From assembly GCA_020465985.1 (NCBI GenBank), contig JAANYP010001201.1, positions 50,204 through 114,203 on the forward strand: a stretch of DNA of 64,000 nt. The letters are read 5' to 3'. This DNA comes from Centrapalus pauciflorus (Eukaryota > Streptophyta > Magnoliopsida > Asterales > Asteraceae). The translations under genes and the position numbers were made by a program. A model generated the notes under the pieces. The model saw only the letters and a list, made by a program, of their open reading frames with translations, did not search any database and was not told the origin of the DNA. This document shows, piece by piece, positions 1-10,464 of the stretch (positions are counted from its first letter, which is position 1; each line of letters opens with the position of its first letter).

Positions 1-531
1 TTGGAGATGCCATTTGTAACCAGTAAATTATAATAAACATGTTAGACAAAGCAGGTAATCAAATGAAATCATTCAACGTATAAAAATAGAACATTTTATC
101 AGAAATTATAAAAATATGTGATTTTTTGTTTAAAGCATCGGGTTTCCAGACAATAATAAAATATTATTGACAGGATTCCAAAGTCAATCGTTCAGAGACC
201 AATATTAAAAATGCATATTTACAACAATTTCTTGAAAAAATGTTACATTTTTCTTAAAACACTAAATTCCCAACACTTGGGAAAAATTTTGGACAAATCT
301 CGAATGACTCTATAGACAACTCGAATAACACTTGAACAAACTCGAATATGCTTGTGAACAAACTCGAATGAAATTAAATGATTCTCGAATGTATCTATGC
401 AACAACTCGAATGACAAATGATGATACTCGAATAAGCTTACAATCAACTCGAATGAAGTGTAATATTTCTCGATTAAGCCTTGAAAATTCTCGAATGAAG
501 AATAAGACCAACTCGAATTAATCATGAATTA
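1..531. other. Non-coding flank left of element A1
   Basis: AT-rich sequence with no credible gene. A 71-codon minus-strand reading frame at 310-525 exists only because a 21-bp repeat keeps frame and produces a seven-residue pattern; it has no recognised family. The right part (299-518) is the CTCGAAT array listed separately. It may be the middle of an old LTR of another family, but no LTR ends are visible. Confidence 0.6.
299..518. repeat. Phased CTCGAAT array, 11 copies, 21-22 bp period
   Basis: The heptamer CTCGAAT (one copy is CTCGATT) starts at 299, 320, 341, 363, 384, 406, 427, 448, 469, 490 and 512. The spacers between copies are not conserved, so only the heptamer and its spacing are kept. 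The mean spacing of 21.3 bp is two helical turns of DNA, and also seven codons. Confidence 0.9.
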
Positions 532-1656
532 TGTAGGTCCCGAGAGGTTCCCAAAGTATATAGCTTTAAGCTGTAGAGGGGGGGGGGTGAATACAGCAAT
601 TTAAAAACTACACACTATTTTCTCAATGTTTGTATGTATTATCAACAATTTGTTAATTACAAACAAGCTTGAATGCGGAATAGTTCAAGCTGAGATGACA
701 TATACAACAGTATGTTCACAAGTCTAAGACAAACTCAAACTAGTATACAATGAATACACTCACTAAGAGGCACTCACTGGGTTTTCAAGACTTTAAGGGA
801 ACAGCTTATGTAAAACAGCTTAGACACACAGATACTGAATTACACAGCAGACTTGCATGCATGAAAAACACACTTGCACGTTCACTCTTGGTTTCAGCAC
901 TTAGCTTTCTTCACACAACTTTCTATCCTTAGAAGCTTCCTTTTATACTCATTCAGAGGATCTAAGAGAAACATCTTCATTGGACGGAATGAAAAGGAGA
1001 AGTCTTGTTGAAAAGACAACATAACCTTTTCTGCACTTTTTTGAAAAGCAGACTTGTCTTCACATGTGCAGATCTTTTGTCTTTTTACTTTGTCTACTGT
1101 TGCATTGCCTTTAACTAATTTAGAATGTCAACTTTGCGTCATTCTTCCTTGTAAAGGCCTATTTTGATATAAGAAAAAGGTCTGTCACCCTTTTTCAAAT
1201 AACCTTTTGTCTTCATGTTACAGAACAGCTTGGGCAGTCTGAGCAGTTCTGTTTTCCACTTTGTCTTCGACTTTGTAAACTGATCTTGTAGTCAAAAACA
1301 ATACATGATGACTTGGAAACATATTCCATAAAGTGTTTAGCCTGTTCACAAAGAACAGGTTCTGTTCACAAAGAACAAAACACTTTAAAATTGCCCAAGC
1401 TGCTCACCAGTGTAGAGCAGCGTAGACAGTTTATGTCCAGCCTGTTCAGCAGACAGAGCAGCTTGGACAAACTGTCTTAGTTGCAACACATGCAACATAT
1501 AGAACAGGTTTAGACTGATATTGCAAATCATTTTCAGGTTTTAATAAGACATATAACAGGCCTTAAATTCAACCTTCAAATGCATCAACAGGTTTGATTA
1601 TAAATCTCCCCCTCAGATGTAGAACAGGTTTGACTGAGGCCTTTTTGTGCCTAACA
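532..1656 (-). repeat. 3' LTR of Sirevirus-like Copia element A1
   Basis: This 1125-bp LTR reads TGTTAGGCAC...GGGACCTACA on the minus strand, with TG...CA ends. It matches the LTR at 19717-20839 closely, with scattered substitutions and small indels, and is related to the LTRs of element B. The internal side (1657 onward) carries a purine tract, which makes this the 3' LTR of a minus-strand element. The flanking bases 527-531 (AATTA) do not match the bases after the 20839 LTR (AAGGC), so the two LTRs probably do not belong to one insertion. Confidence 0.92.
939..947 (-). promoter_or_regulatory. TATA box in LTR A1
   Basis: The minus strand reads TATAAAAGG here, followed by GAAGCTTCTAAGG. The same motif is kept at the equivalent place in the other three Sirevirus-like LTRs (20123-20131, 38981-38989, 51440-51448). 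Transcription would start about 30 bases further along the minus strand. Confidence 0.65.
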
Positions 1657-1668
1657 ATCTCCCCCTAT
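1657..1668 (-). promoter_or_regulatory. Polypurine tract of A1
   Basis: The minus strand reads ATAGGGGGAGAT directly next to the LTR start TGTTAGG, the position expected for the plus-strand primer of reverse transcription. A second GGGGGAGAT-type tract lies inside the LTR at about 1607-1615. Multiple purine tracts are known from Sireviruses. Confidence 0.8.
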
Positions 1669-1827
1669 TTGCAATAACCAGTCTAAGATGGTCTTTATCA
1701 AAATCATTATATATTTTCACAGTACATTTTGCTGAATTGAAATTACAACATTACAGTAAAGTAAAAGATCAGTTTATATATATACTGATTCTTGATTACA
1801 TTAGAACAACACATGTTCTTACAAAAA

Positions 1828-1906
1828 TACAACTAATGTACTGATGTATATTACAACTAATGTAAACTGAAATTACAACAAATGTAAATAAAGTACAACT
1901 CATGTA
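1828..1906. repeat. Four TACAAC(T)AATGTA-type repeats beside the A1 purine tract
   Basis: Copies of a 13-mer that begins TACA and ends TGTA lie at 1828-1840, 1852-1864, 1874-1886 and 1894-1906. The ends are reverse complements (TACA/TGTA). The same cluster occurs at the same place in element B (39840-39899). It lies in the 3' untranslated part of the element transcript. Function unknown. Confidence 0.8.
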
Positions 1907-2002
1907 CATTGGACTGTTTTAGATGGGAGCAAATAATGGTAAGCCTGTCCAACTGATGGACAGCTTCCATTCTTCACCTACCCAGACGGTAGATGGACTT
2001 CA

Positions 2003-5000
2003 TTACAATGGAGAAGGATCCTGAACCATCTTTTCCAGTTCTTCCCTTGTATCCTCAAGTTCCTCAACTTCACTTCTGATGATCATGAACTTGGGATCAT
2101 TGAGCTCTCCTCTTTCATAGAAGCCTCTGAGCTGATCCCAGACGGCTGCTCTCCATTTGCTAGACTGCCTAAATGAAACTGCAAGTCTGAAGGCGACAAG
2201 TTGTCTCAGATCAACTTTGTACAGCTCTGAGGCTCTTTGGAAGCACTTCTTCTGAGTTAGGGGATCTACAAAAAATGCCCCCAGCTCAGGTTCTTCAATA
2301 ATCTTGCCATCCTCAAACTCTATTCCTTTAGGCAGGCTATGATCAACTCCTTTTATTTCAATGGCATAGTCGCCCTGTTCAATCAGTGTAAGGAGTAGCT
2401 CCATCTCTGTGTCCTTCCTTGTCCTCCTGGCCTTTATTTTTGGATGTGTCACAAAGACACCTTCACTAACTTCCTTAGAAATCAGGCCAAGATCCTTTAC
2501 TCTTTCCATCAACTTCTTGACATATGCCCTGATTTCTTTAGCAGTTTCAGACTTTGATTCACTCAGGGCAACTGCCAGCTCAATCCATTCCCTGTACCCC
2601 ATCTGGGCTACATCAGTGTGGTCATAGGTTTCCAATTCTGGGCCTATTGCACCCATCCTTGTTATTTTAAGCTTCCACTGACTGCCTTTCCTTGATATAG
2701 GGACAGCTTTGACAATTGCTTCCTTGGCTAGCCTTCTTTCAGCAACATCATTAAACTTTTTCCTAGCCAAGTTGTCAAAGTGGTATTGAGCTCTTGCATG
2801 TGGTACTGTTGATTTGGTCACAGAGACCTGAGTACCTTTCTCTACTTCCTTCTCTTTCTCCCCTGCTGATTGTCTAGCAGCTTCCATTATTTTCTTTTGC
2901 ACCTCCAAGGTAGACATTTTAATTTTCTTTGCTTCTTGGAGTGCAAAAGCTTTGGCAGCTTTGGCAGATTCTTCTTCTTTTCTAAGCACTACCAGGGCTT
3001 GAAGCTGTTCTTCTCTGAACTCAAAATACTTGTCCATAGGAAGACCCATTTCTTTAGCCCTGGCTTTGTGAAATTGATCTTCTGCTTGTTTCTGCTGTAT
3101 GGGATCATCTTCTGCTATTCCTTTTCCTTTAGCTGCTGTAGTGGTAGCAGCCTCAGGAATTTCCTCTTCTTCTTCTTCTTCTTCAGTTAGAATTAAGTGC
3201 CTTCTTTTACTGCTAGGCCTGTCCTCAGGAATGACTTCCTCCCCCTTAGACTGAGCAGGGTTTGGAGAGACAGCCTGAGTAGGCATAGCAGCTTGAGAGG
3301 CACCTTCAGCTTTACCTGTTTCAAAGACATCTGCTGGCTGACCAGTGTAAGTTGCAGACACTGGTATCTCCTTAGGAGAAGAAGTTTTCTCCCCCTTTGA
3401 CTTAGTCTTCGAGGCAGATGACTTCTCCCCCTTTGAAGGAGATGAAGCAGCGACTTCAACACCTGGTCTGCCTGAAGACACAAAGTCAGCAGGCTTGCCA
3501 GCAGGTTTAGTAGAAGGTCTAGGACCAACAAGGCTAGTCACTAAGAAAGCCAAGTTATCCTTCACCTCTGTAAGCTGGGAAAGACAGGTCTGAAGAGAAG
3601 AGGAGTGGGAATCAGCAAGGGATGTGAGCATAACAATATTTTCCCTGTCAGACGCTGTGAACAGCAGAGTTTGCAGCTGTGCAAGATGAAGTTCTAGAGA
3701 ATCTTGCACATCAGCAAGATCTGATGACACAGAGTTTGAAAGGGAGCCAATTAGAGTTTGTAAGCTAGCCAGAGTGGCTGGAAGAGTAGAGTTGCAAGAA
3801 GTAAGAAGTGATGACAGCTGTTGGGAAATGGCTGTCATTGAGGACACAGAGTCCTGCTGTATGGAAAGAATAGAGGAGAGGGAGGTGGATACATTTTGCA
3901 GCTGAGCAGTGAGTGCTAACAGCTATGGAGAGGGATCAGGTTGTGGAGTGGTAGGGAAAGAGGCCTTGAACGAATCAAAGAACCCCTGAAGCTGTGCAAA
4001 CACAGAGTCTGATATGATGGAGGGTAGAGAGTTCATGGTGTTTTTCAAAGAACCAACTTTGTTGGTCAGCAAAGAAAGCTGATCCTTCAAAGGCAGGTCT
4101 TTGGGAGATGGAGGTGTATGGGTAGATTGTTTTGAGTGGGTAGATGGAGAGGAAGATGATGAGGCTGGTGTTTGAGGATGTGATGGAGAGGGAAGAGAGA
4201 CTTTGGACAGAAGCTCCATAGCCTGGGCAAAAGTAAGATGACCCAGCTTGGAGGGGTCAAATGGTCCTTCAACAGCGGCTGTAGCTGCATCATCAGGAGA
4301 AGGGGTTGATGTTTGGGGTCTTTCAGATGCTGCTTGTGTTGCAACACCCTCATGAAGACCAGTGGTGGTTCCCTCTGCAGTGCCTTGGTCTAAAGGCACC
4401 TCATCATTGGGAGATGGGATATGCATTTCAACATCAGCAGTGGTGAAACCTGCTGATGGAATTTGCATGGAGGGAGCAGCCTCACCAGAGGGATGGTGTG
4501 ATCCCTGAGGTTTATCAGCTTGGGTTGTTGGTCCCTCAGCAGCTGTTTGGTGTAGAACAGCTGTATCATGGGGAGCAGAAGTTTGAGGCTGAGCTGCTGA
4601 TTGGTCTATACCAGCAGCGTGGGCACCTCGTGCAGACTCAGGGTGTGAGGAGATTTTAGTGGGGGACAGTGTGGACACAGTATGGAGTGGAGAGGACTCC
4701 TGTCTTTCAATATCCTCAGCCTATTGGGAGGCTGGGATAGTTGATGTGGGTATCTCCGTTTGTACAACTGGTTCCTGTTAGGAGGAACCAGAGGGTCTAG
4801 GCTGACTCTGGGTAGACTCTGATTGGAGTGAAGCATGCTCCAAATGAGCTGAACCTTCTCCCAAAATAGGAGAGGCAGCTGGGGTTGCTTCTTTTTCAAC
4901 TGAACCCTGTTAAGAGGGGACAGAGGAGGTGGTTCGTTGGGCTGGTTTCTTTTTGGCTAGGGATTTGCGTTGGTAGTGAATGGATGATGTGGGTGATTGT

Positions 5001-6160
5001 GGAGAGGGGAGAGGATCTGTTTGGACAGGGTGTGAGACTAGGTCAGGAACAGTGGGGCTGGCCTGTTCCATAGTCTCTTGTGCCACAGAGGCACCAGCCA
5101 CAAAGGCTTCAGGCTCAACAGATGAACCAGGGTGAGGAGTCTGCTCCTCCTCAGCCATAGAGGCTAAAGGAGCAGACTTAGTCTGAGCTGTTTTGGCCTT
5201 CTTTTTCACAGGCCCAGCTTCAGTTGCCAGGGTCCTTTTAACAAGCTTGGACCTGGCTTTGGATTTTCTGGCGGGAGCAGCAGCTTCTGGATCCACCCTC
5301 ACATCAGAGGGTCCTTCCACCAAACCTAACAGCCTCCTCATTGGTGTGGATAGAGGAGGCTCATTTTGCAGTACAGGAGTATGAAAGATTCTATTCCCTA
5401 TGACAGGGAATGCAGCAGACTTAAGTAAGGGCTGGGAGTTGTATAGTTGCTCACCACAAACATGGCTGAAAATGAGGCTCAGAAACCTGGGATAACGTAC
5501 AGCAGCTGGTCTTGGCTCTTGCTGCACCAGGTTTCTCAGGTTTGAAAAGATCCACTTAGCCATGTCAAGAGTAGTCCCATCCACTAGCTGTAGGACTATT
5601 GGAACTTCATCTCTACTCAGTTGGTCAAATGATCCAACTTTGCTGCTGAAGCTCATCATCACAGAAGCAAACAGAAAGCTGTAGGTAGGAGACAAATCCT
5701 TCCTGTACAATGTTGCTCCAATTTTGGGTTCTGCTACACCACAGAAGCGTAGCAGATTTCCCATTTGCTCGTTCTCAGGCTGAGGCAGATCATATGACTC
5801 AGCAATAGGCAGATGAAGAACCTCCCTCAGAAGATCAGCAGTTATCTCAATGGTTTGAGTCCCATTAAGAATAGTCCCTTTGATGACTGTGGTGTTGGGG
5901 TTGTAAGAACAGGTGTACCAGAACTCATACACCATCTCCTGGTACAGGGCATCAGGAGTTGCAGTCATAGCATAGTTCAACGGATGAACTTGCAGAAACT
6001 CCACCATTTGATCGTAGCCCTTCCCTACATAGTTTTTGGGGACAGTGAGGTTGGCAACGTAGTTTGTGGGTTTGATGTTCAACATTGTGGTGACTGATGA
6101 ATGTTTGACAACATCATCACCAACGAACACTGGAAGAAAGGGATTAGGTCTGTGAGCCAT
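2003..6160 (-). pseudogene. Env-position extra ORF of Sirevirus-like A1, about 1385 codons, four internal stops
   Basis: One reading frame runs from ATG 6158-6160 to TAA 2003-2005 (1386 codons) and is broken only at codons 417, 461, 480 and 746 (TAA 4910-4912, TAA 4778-4780, TAG 4721-4723, TAG 3923-3925). At each break the A2 copy has a Gln codon. The frame is open upstream of 6160, but this ATG begins the part conserved with A2 and B. Residues 1 to about 280 form a globular domain with motifs such as MVEFLQVHPLNYAMT and YEFWYTCSYNP, resembling from memory the 'putative plant transposon protein' family. Next come a basic, lysine-rich stretch, a long Ser/Thr/Pro/Gln-rich region, a Leu/Ser-rich repeat region (about 750-870), a run of eight Glu near residue 990, and a charged, probably coiled-coil part (about 1010-1130). 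I see no signal peptide or clear membrane segment, so a classical envelope protein is unlikely. It lies between pol and the 3' LTR. Function unknown. Confidence 0.75.
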
Positions 6161-6479
6161 TTGGGAATTTTTGAGATTGAAAAAGCAAAGGACACTTAGT
6201 CGATTTTTAGGGTTCTTGAGGATTTCTGGAAGTGATGAAGAAAATGAAACAGTAGTTTGGTATTTATAGGATTTGAATGTGAGTGTGTATGAGAGAGAAG
6301 ATTTTGGGCGGTTTGATTTGAAAAAGTCGTTAACGGAAAACGGAACGGTTGTGCATGTCAGACCGTTTGTCAGACCACTTGATTTCCTTTTAATCACTTA
6401 CACACGTAATCCACATTATCCGCAGTAATTAAGTTAAATAAAACATTAATTAAGTAACTTAATCGTGAAGAAAGGTAAT

Positions 6480-6845
6480 TAGAATTTTTGGTCTAAGCTG
6501 TTGGTCAACCCTGTGATGACCAAAGCCATCACAAGCTGTTCAATCTTCAAGCTGTTCATTTTTCAAGCTGTTCCTCCAGCCTGCTCTCCTTTGTAAGAGC
6601 AGGTTGTGTTCAATAGGAGAACAGGTTACAAGTAAAACTTGTAAGACAGCGTGAAGGAATGAACAGGTTGAGGATTGAACCACCAGAGCAGGCTGGACGA
6701 ATAAGCTGATTTTGTTCAGCCTGTTGTATGCTCAAGCTGTTCAAGTTTTTCAGACAAATGACTAAGTACAGAACATGTATAACCTGTTCTGTCTAAGCTG
6801 TTCTGAAAACTTGAGCAGTGTGCAACATACAGATTTTTAGACCTT
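6480..6845 (-). other. Spacer between A1 pol and the extra ORF, rich in AAGCTGTTC / AACAGG motifs
   Basis: This non-coding stretch has many copies of AAGCTGTTC and its relatives (AGCCTGTTC, AACAGGTT) in both orientations. The same short words fill the LTRs of this family (for example 1325-1480) and the matching spacer in B (about 44560-44860). Sireviruses are known to carry repeated motifs downstream of pol, so this may be a regulatory or RNA-processing region for the downstream ORF. That role is inferred. Confidence 0.6.
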
Positions 6846-6855
6846 TGAGAGACAC

Positions 6856-9800
6856 TTAGTCACTCTTGTTTAACATGCCCAGCTTGCTGACAAGGTAATT
6901 AAACCTTGTTTCATCCAGAGGTTTGGTGAAAATGTCTGCAAGCTGTTCATTTGTGGAAATAAAACTTACCTCCACATTACCTTTCTGAATGTGATCCCTG
7001 ATGAAGTGATGTCTGACTTCAATATGCTTTGTTCTTGAATGAAATACTGGATTGTTGGAGATGGCTATGGCACTTGTGTTATCACACAGAATAGGAGTTT
7101 TCCTATACACAAGGCCATAATCTTCAAGCTGATGCTGCATCCACAGAATCTGCCCACAGCAGCTTCCAGCAGCAATGTACTCAGCTTCAGCAGTAGAAGT
7201 GGACACTGAGTTCTGCTTCTTGCTACTCCAACTGATCAACTTTCCACCAAGGAGTTGACATCCACCTGTTGTGCTTTTCCTGTCTAGCCTGCAGCCTGCA
7301 AAATCAGAATCTGAATAGCCTGTTAGTTCAAGGCTTGAGTCTTTGGGATACCAAAGACCCAAACCTGGTGTACCCTTCAGGTATCTGAAGATTCTTTTAA
7401 CAGCAGCTAGATGAGATTCTTTTGGATCAGCTTGGAACCTAGCACACAGACAGGTGGCAAACATAATATCAGGTCTACTAGCAGTTAAGTAGAGCAAGCT
7501 CCCAATCATGCCTCTGTAAGCTGTTACTGAAACAGCTTTGCCACTGGCATCAGCATCCAATTTTACATTAGTTGCCATTGGGGTTTTAATAGGAGAACTT
7601 TGATCAAATTTGAACTTTTTCAATAGATCTAAAGTGTACTTTCTTTGATTTATAAAAATTCCAGTTGAGGTTTGTTTAACCTGTAATCCTAAAAAGAAAG
7701 TAAGTTCTCCCATCATACTCATTTCATACTTGGATTTCATGAGTAATGAAAAATTCTTGCACAACTGCTCATTTGTAGAACCAAATATTATATCATCCAC
7801 ATAAATTTGAACAAGCATAATGTCAGATTTCACTTTCTTTATGAACAGTGTAGTATCCACTTTACCTCTGGAATACCCATTGCTCATAAGGAACTCAGTA
7901 AGAGTGTCATACCAGGCTCTAGGGGCTTGTTTGAGACCATAGAGAGCTTTGTCCAACTTATAGACAAAACCTGGATGTTGTTCATTTTCAAAACCCTAGA
8001 GGCTGCTTGACATAAACTTCTTCTTGCAGCTTCACATTCAAAAATGCACTATTCACATCCATTTGAAATACCTTAATGCTCTTATGAGCAGCGTAGGCAA
8101 GATACAAACGAATTGCTTCTAGCCTGGCCACAGGAGCAAATGTTTCATCATAGTTAATTCCTTCCTCCTATCTGTAGCCCTGAGCAACCAGTCTTGCCTT
8201 ATTTCTAATGACATGACCTTGCTCATCCATTTTATTCCGGAAGACCCATTTAGTGCCAATTATAGTTTTACCTTTAGGAGCAGGGACCAGCTTCCATACA
8301 TTGTTTCTCTCAAACTGATTGAGCTCTTCTTGCATGGCAGTGATCCAATTGGCATCTTTTAGTGCTTCATCAACCTTCTTTGGCTCCATCAGTGAAACAA
8401 AGCTAGAGAACATACAGAAATTCCCTAAGCTGTCCCACCGTGTTTGTATCCCTTTGTTGATGTCACCAATTATTTGATCATTGGGGTGACACCTGATCCA
8501 CTTAGGATCATTTTTCAATGATGATTTACCTGAGTTGTTAACATCTTCAGCAGGTCCTGTTGAACAGCTCTCAAGATTTTCAGACACACTGTTGTCTTGA
8601 GCCTGTTCATTTGTTGAACATGTCTGACCACTGTTGAACATATCAGCAGAGGAACTGGAAAAATCAGCATTGATAGGTTCTGGACATGCAGTTGTAATTA
8701 AGTCAGTACATTTATTCACACAGGGTGTATTGACATAATCATCATCATGTCCATCATGATTAACAGGTTCCACACTGGGTGTAGTGGAAGCTTTTGAGTC
8801 CTCTTCATTGTTTGAATGCATCAGATCATCAAAGTTAAGTTCTCCTGAAACTAATTCAGGAACAACTTTGGTGGAAGCATTCTTGGACTCTTCAAAGGTG
8901 ACATTGATAGATTCATCTATCACCTTTCTTTTGTTGTTGTATACTCTGTAGGCTTTGGAGATAGCAGAGTAGCCAACAAACACACCTTCATCAGCTTTAG
9001 GTTCAAACTTTGACAGCTGGTCCCTTTGATTCAGAATGAAACAGGGACATCCAAACACATGGAAATAACTGACATTTGGCTTCCTCCCTTTGAGCAGCTC
9101 ATAGGGAGTCTTGTTGAATCTTTTCACCACTAAGGATCTGTTTTGGGTGAAGCAGGCAGTGTTAACAGCTTCAGCCCAAAATGATGAAGGTAAACCTAAT
9201 GCACACAGCATGGTTCTGGCAGCTTCAATGAGAGTTCGATTTTTCCTTTCAGCAACTCCATTTTGTTGAGGAGTCCTTACAGCTGAAAAGTTTTGAGTGA
9301 TTCATTTCTCTTCACAGAAGTCTTCAAGAGTACTGTTTCTGAACTCAGTACCATGATCAATTCTAAGCTGCTTTACTTGGGCAGAGTTCAGCATTTCCAT
9401 CCTTTTGACAAATCCAATAATCTCTCTAGCAACCTCTCCTTTGCTCTTTAGAAAGATCACCCATGTGTATCTGTAGAACTCATCAACCATTACTAGAGTG
9501 TATCTTCTTCCTCCTAGACTTGGGACATTAACAGGTCCAAACAAGTCCATATGGATTAAGAAGAGTGGAGTATCAATAGAGAAATTATGTTTGGATTTAA
9601 AAGATGTTTTCCTCTGCTTGCCTTTCTCACAAGCTGTGCATAATCTATCCTCAGCAAAAGTCATAGAAGGCAAACCTGTCACCAACTCTTTCTTACAGAG
9701 TTTGTTGATATTATTGAAGTTCAGATGTGACAGTCTTCTGTGCCATAGCCAGTTTAGATCAGCATTTGTTCTTGTGAGAAAACAGGTTTCAGTTGTGGGG

Positions 9801-10189
9801 TCAGCAGAATGCATATCTACAACATATACACCTTTCTTTCGTTGAGCACATAGCACAACTTTGCATTGGGGATCCAATATGTAACCCAGGTGCTCATCAA
9901 AGTTAACCTTGTAGCCAGCATCACACAGTTGACTTATGCTAACAAGGTTATGTTTTAGCCCAACCACGTAGGCTACTCTTTTGAACACTGCAGTACCAGC
10001 TTTAAGAGTTCCATATCCCTCAGTGGATCCCTGTACATTGTCACCAAAGGTGACTTTTGGCCCTTTTTCAGGCCTGAGATCACTCAGCAATTCTTTAGAA
10101 CCTGTCATGTGCCCTGAGCAGCCACTGTCCAAGTACCAAATCTGGGAAGGTTGTTTTTCCTGCAGAGTGATAATAGAATTATTAGTCAT
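6856..10189 (-). pseudogene. pol: Copia pol polyprotein of A1 (protease, integrase, RT, RNase H), decayed
   Basis: Domains in order on the minus strand: aspartic protease (WYLDSGCSGHMTG, about 10140-10100); integrase zinc domain (HRRLSHLNF ... CTACEKGKQ) and core with MDLFGPV, DHGTEF and TPQQNGVAER; reverse transcriptase with [22 protein letters not shown] and the catalytic YVDDIIFGS; RNase H with GYSDSDFAGC, STAEAEYIA and DNTSAIAIS. This protease-integrase-RT order defines Ty1/Copia. Breaks are TGA 9302-9304, TAG 8168-8170 and a one-base insertion near 7995, after which the frame runs open to TAA 6856-6858. The ATG at 10187-10189 overlaps the end of gag in ATGACTAA, so gag and pol are in different frames. 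The SGCSGHMTG protease and long downstream ORF fit the SIRE/Maximus lineage. Confidence 0.93.
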
Positions 10190-10439
10190 TTTTAGGGGAA
10201 CTCATCACAGAGATGAGTTCTCCTACTTCATCAACATTTGTTGATGGACTTGAAATATCCACACTAATATTCCCTATTTGAATGGATTCAGCTTGAATAC
10301 CACTTTCAGTGACTGTGATATTTCCAACACTGCTTGTGACAGCTGTGATGGAAACAACAGAGTCAACAGGCCTCATGTCCTCAGATTCAGGACAATCCTT
10401 GGCCAGATGTGTCTTCTTTCCACATTTGTAACATTTTCT
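10182..10439 (-). pseudogene. gag: C-terminal end of A1 gag, cut by the assembly gap
   Basis: The visible part starts with a CCHC zinc knuckle (CYKCGKKTHLAKDC) that would bind element RNA. It then runs about 65 residues to TAA at 10182-10184. The rest of gag is lost in the run of N. In the related element B the frame continues upstream with KSKKRR and a long basic region. The part to the left of the gap shows no frameshift. Confidence 0.85.
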
Positions 10440-10464
10440 NNNNNNNNNNNNNNNNNNNNNNNNN
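10440..10464. other. Assembly gap, 25 N
   Basis: A run of exactly 25 N interrupts the A1 zinc knuckle. To the right the sequence jumps to the middle of a second copy of the extra ORF, matching about 2410 onward in A1. The sequence to the right is also far richer in single-base indels than that to the left. Confidence 0.99.

Noticed and set aside
299..518. CRISPR-like array
   Set aside because: The repeat is only seven bases, spacers are 14-15 bases, and the context is a plant nuclear retroelement cluster.
310..525. 71-codon minus-strand reading frame
   Set aside because: It arises from the 21-bp phased repeat keeping frame; no family resemblance and no context for a gene.
2870..3190. Plus-strand frames opposite the extra ORF
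   Set aside because: Shadow frames of the long minus-strand ORF; Phe/Ser-rich because the other strand encodes Lys/Glu.
2003..6160. Extra ORF as a true envelope glycoprotein
   Set aside because: No signal peptide, clear membrane segment or cysteine pattern; only its position is env-like.
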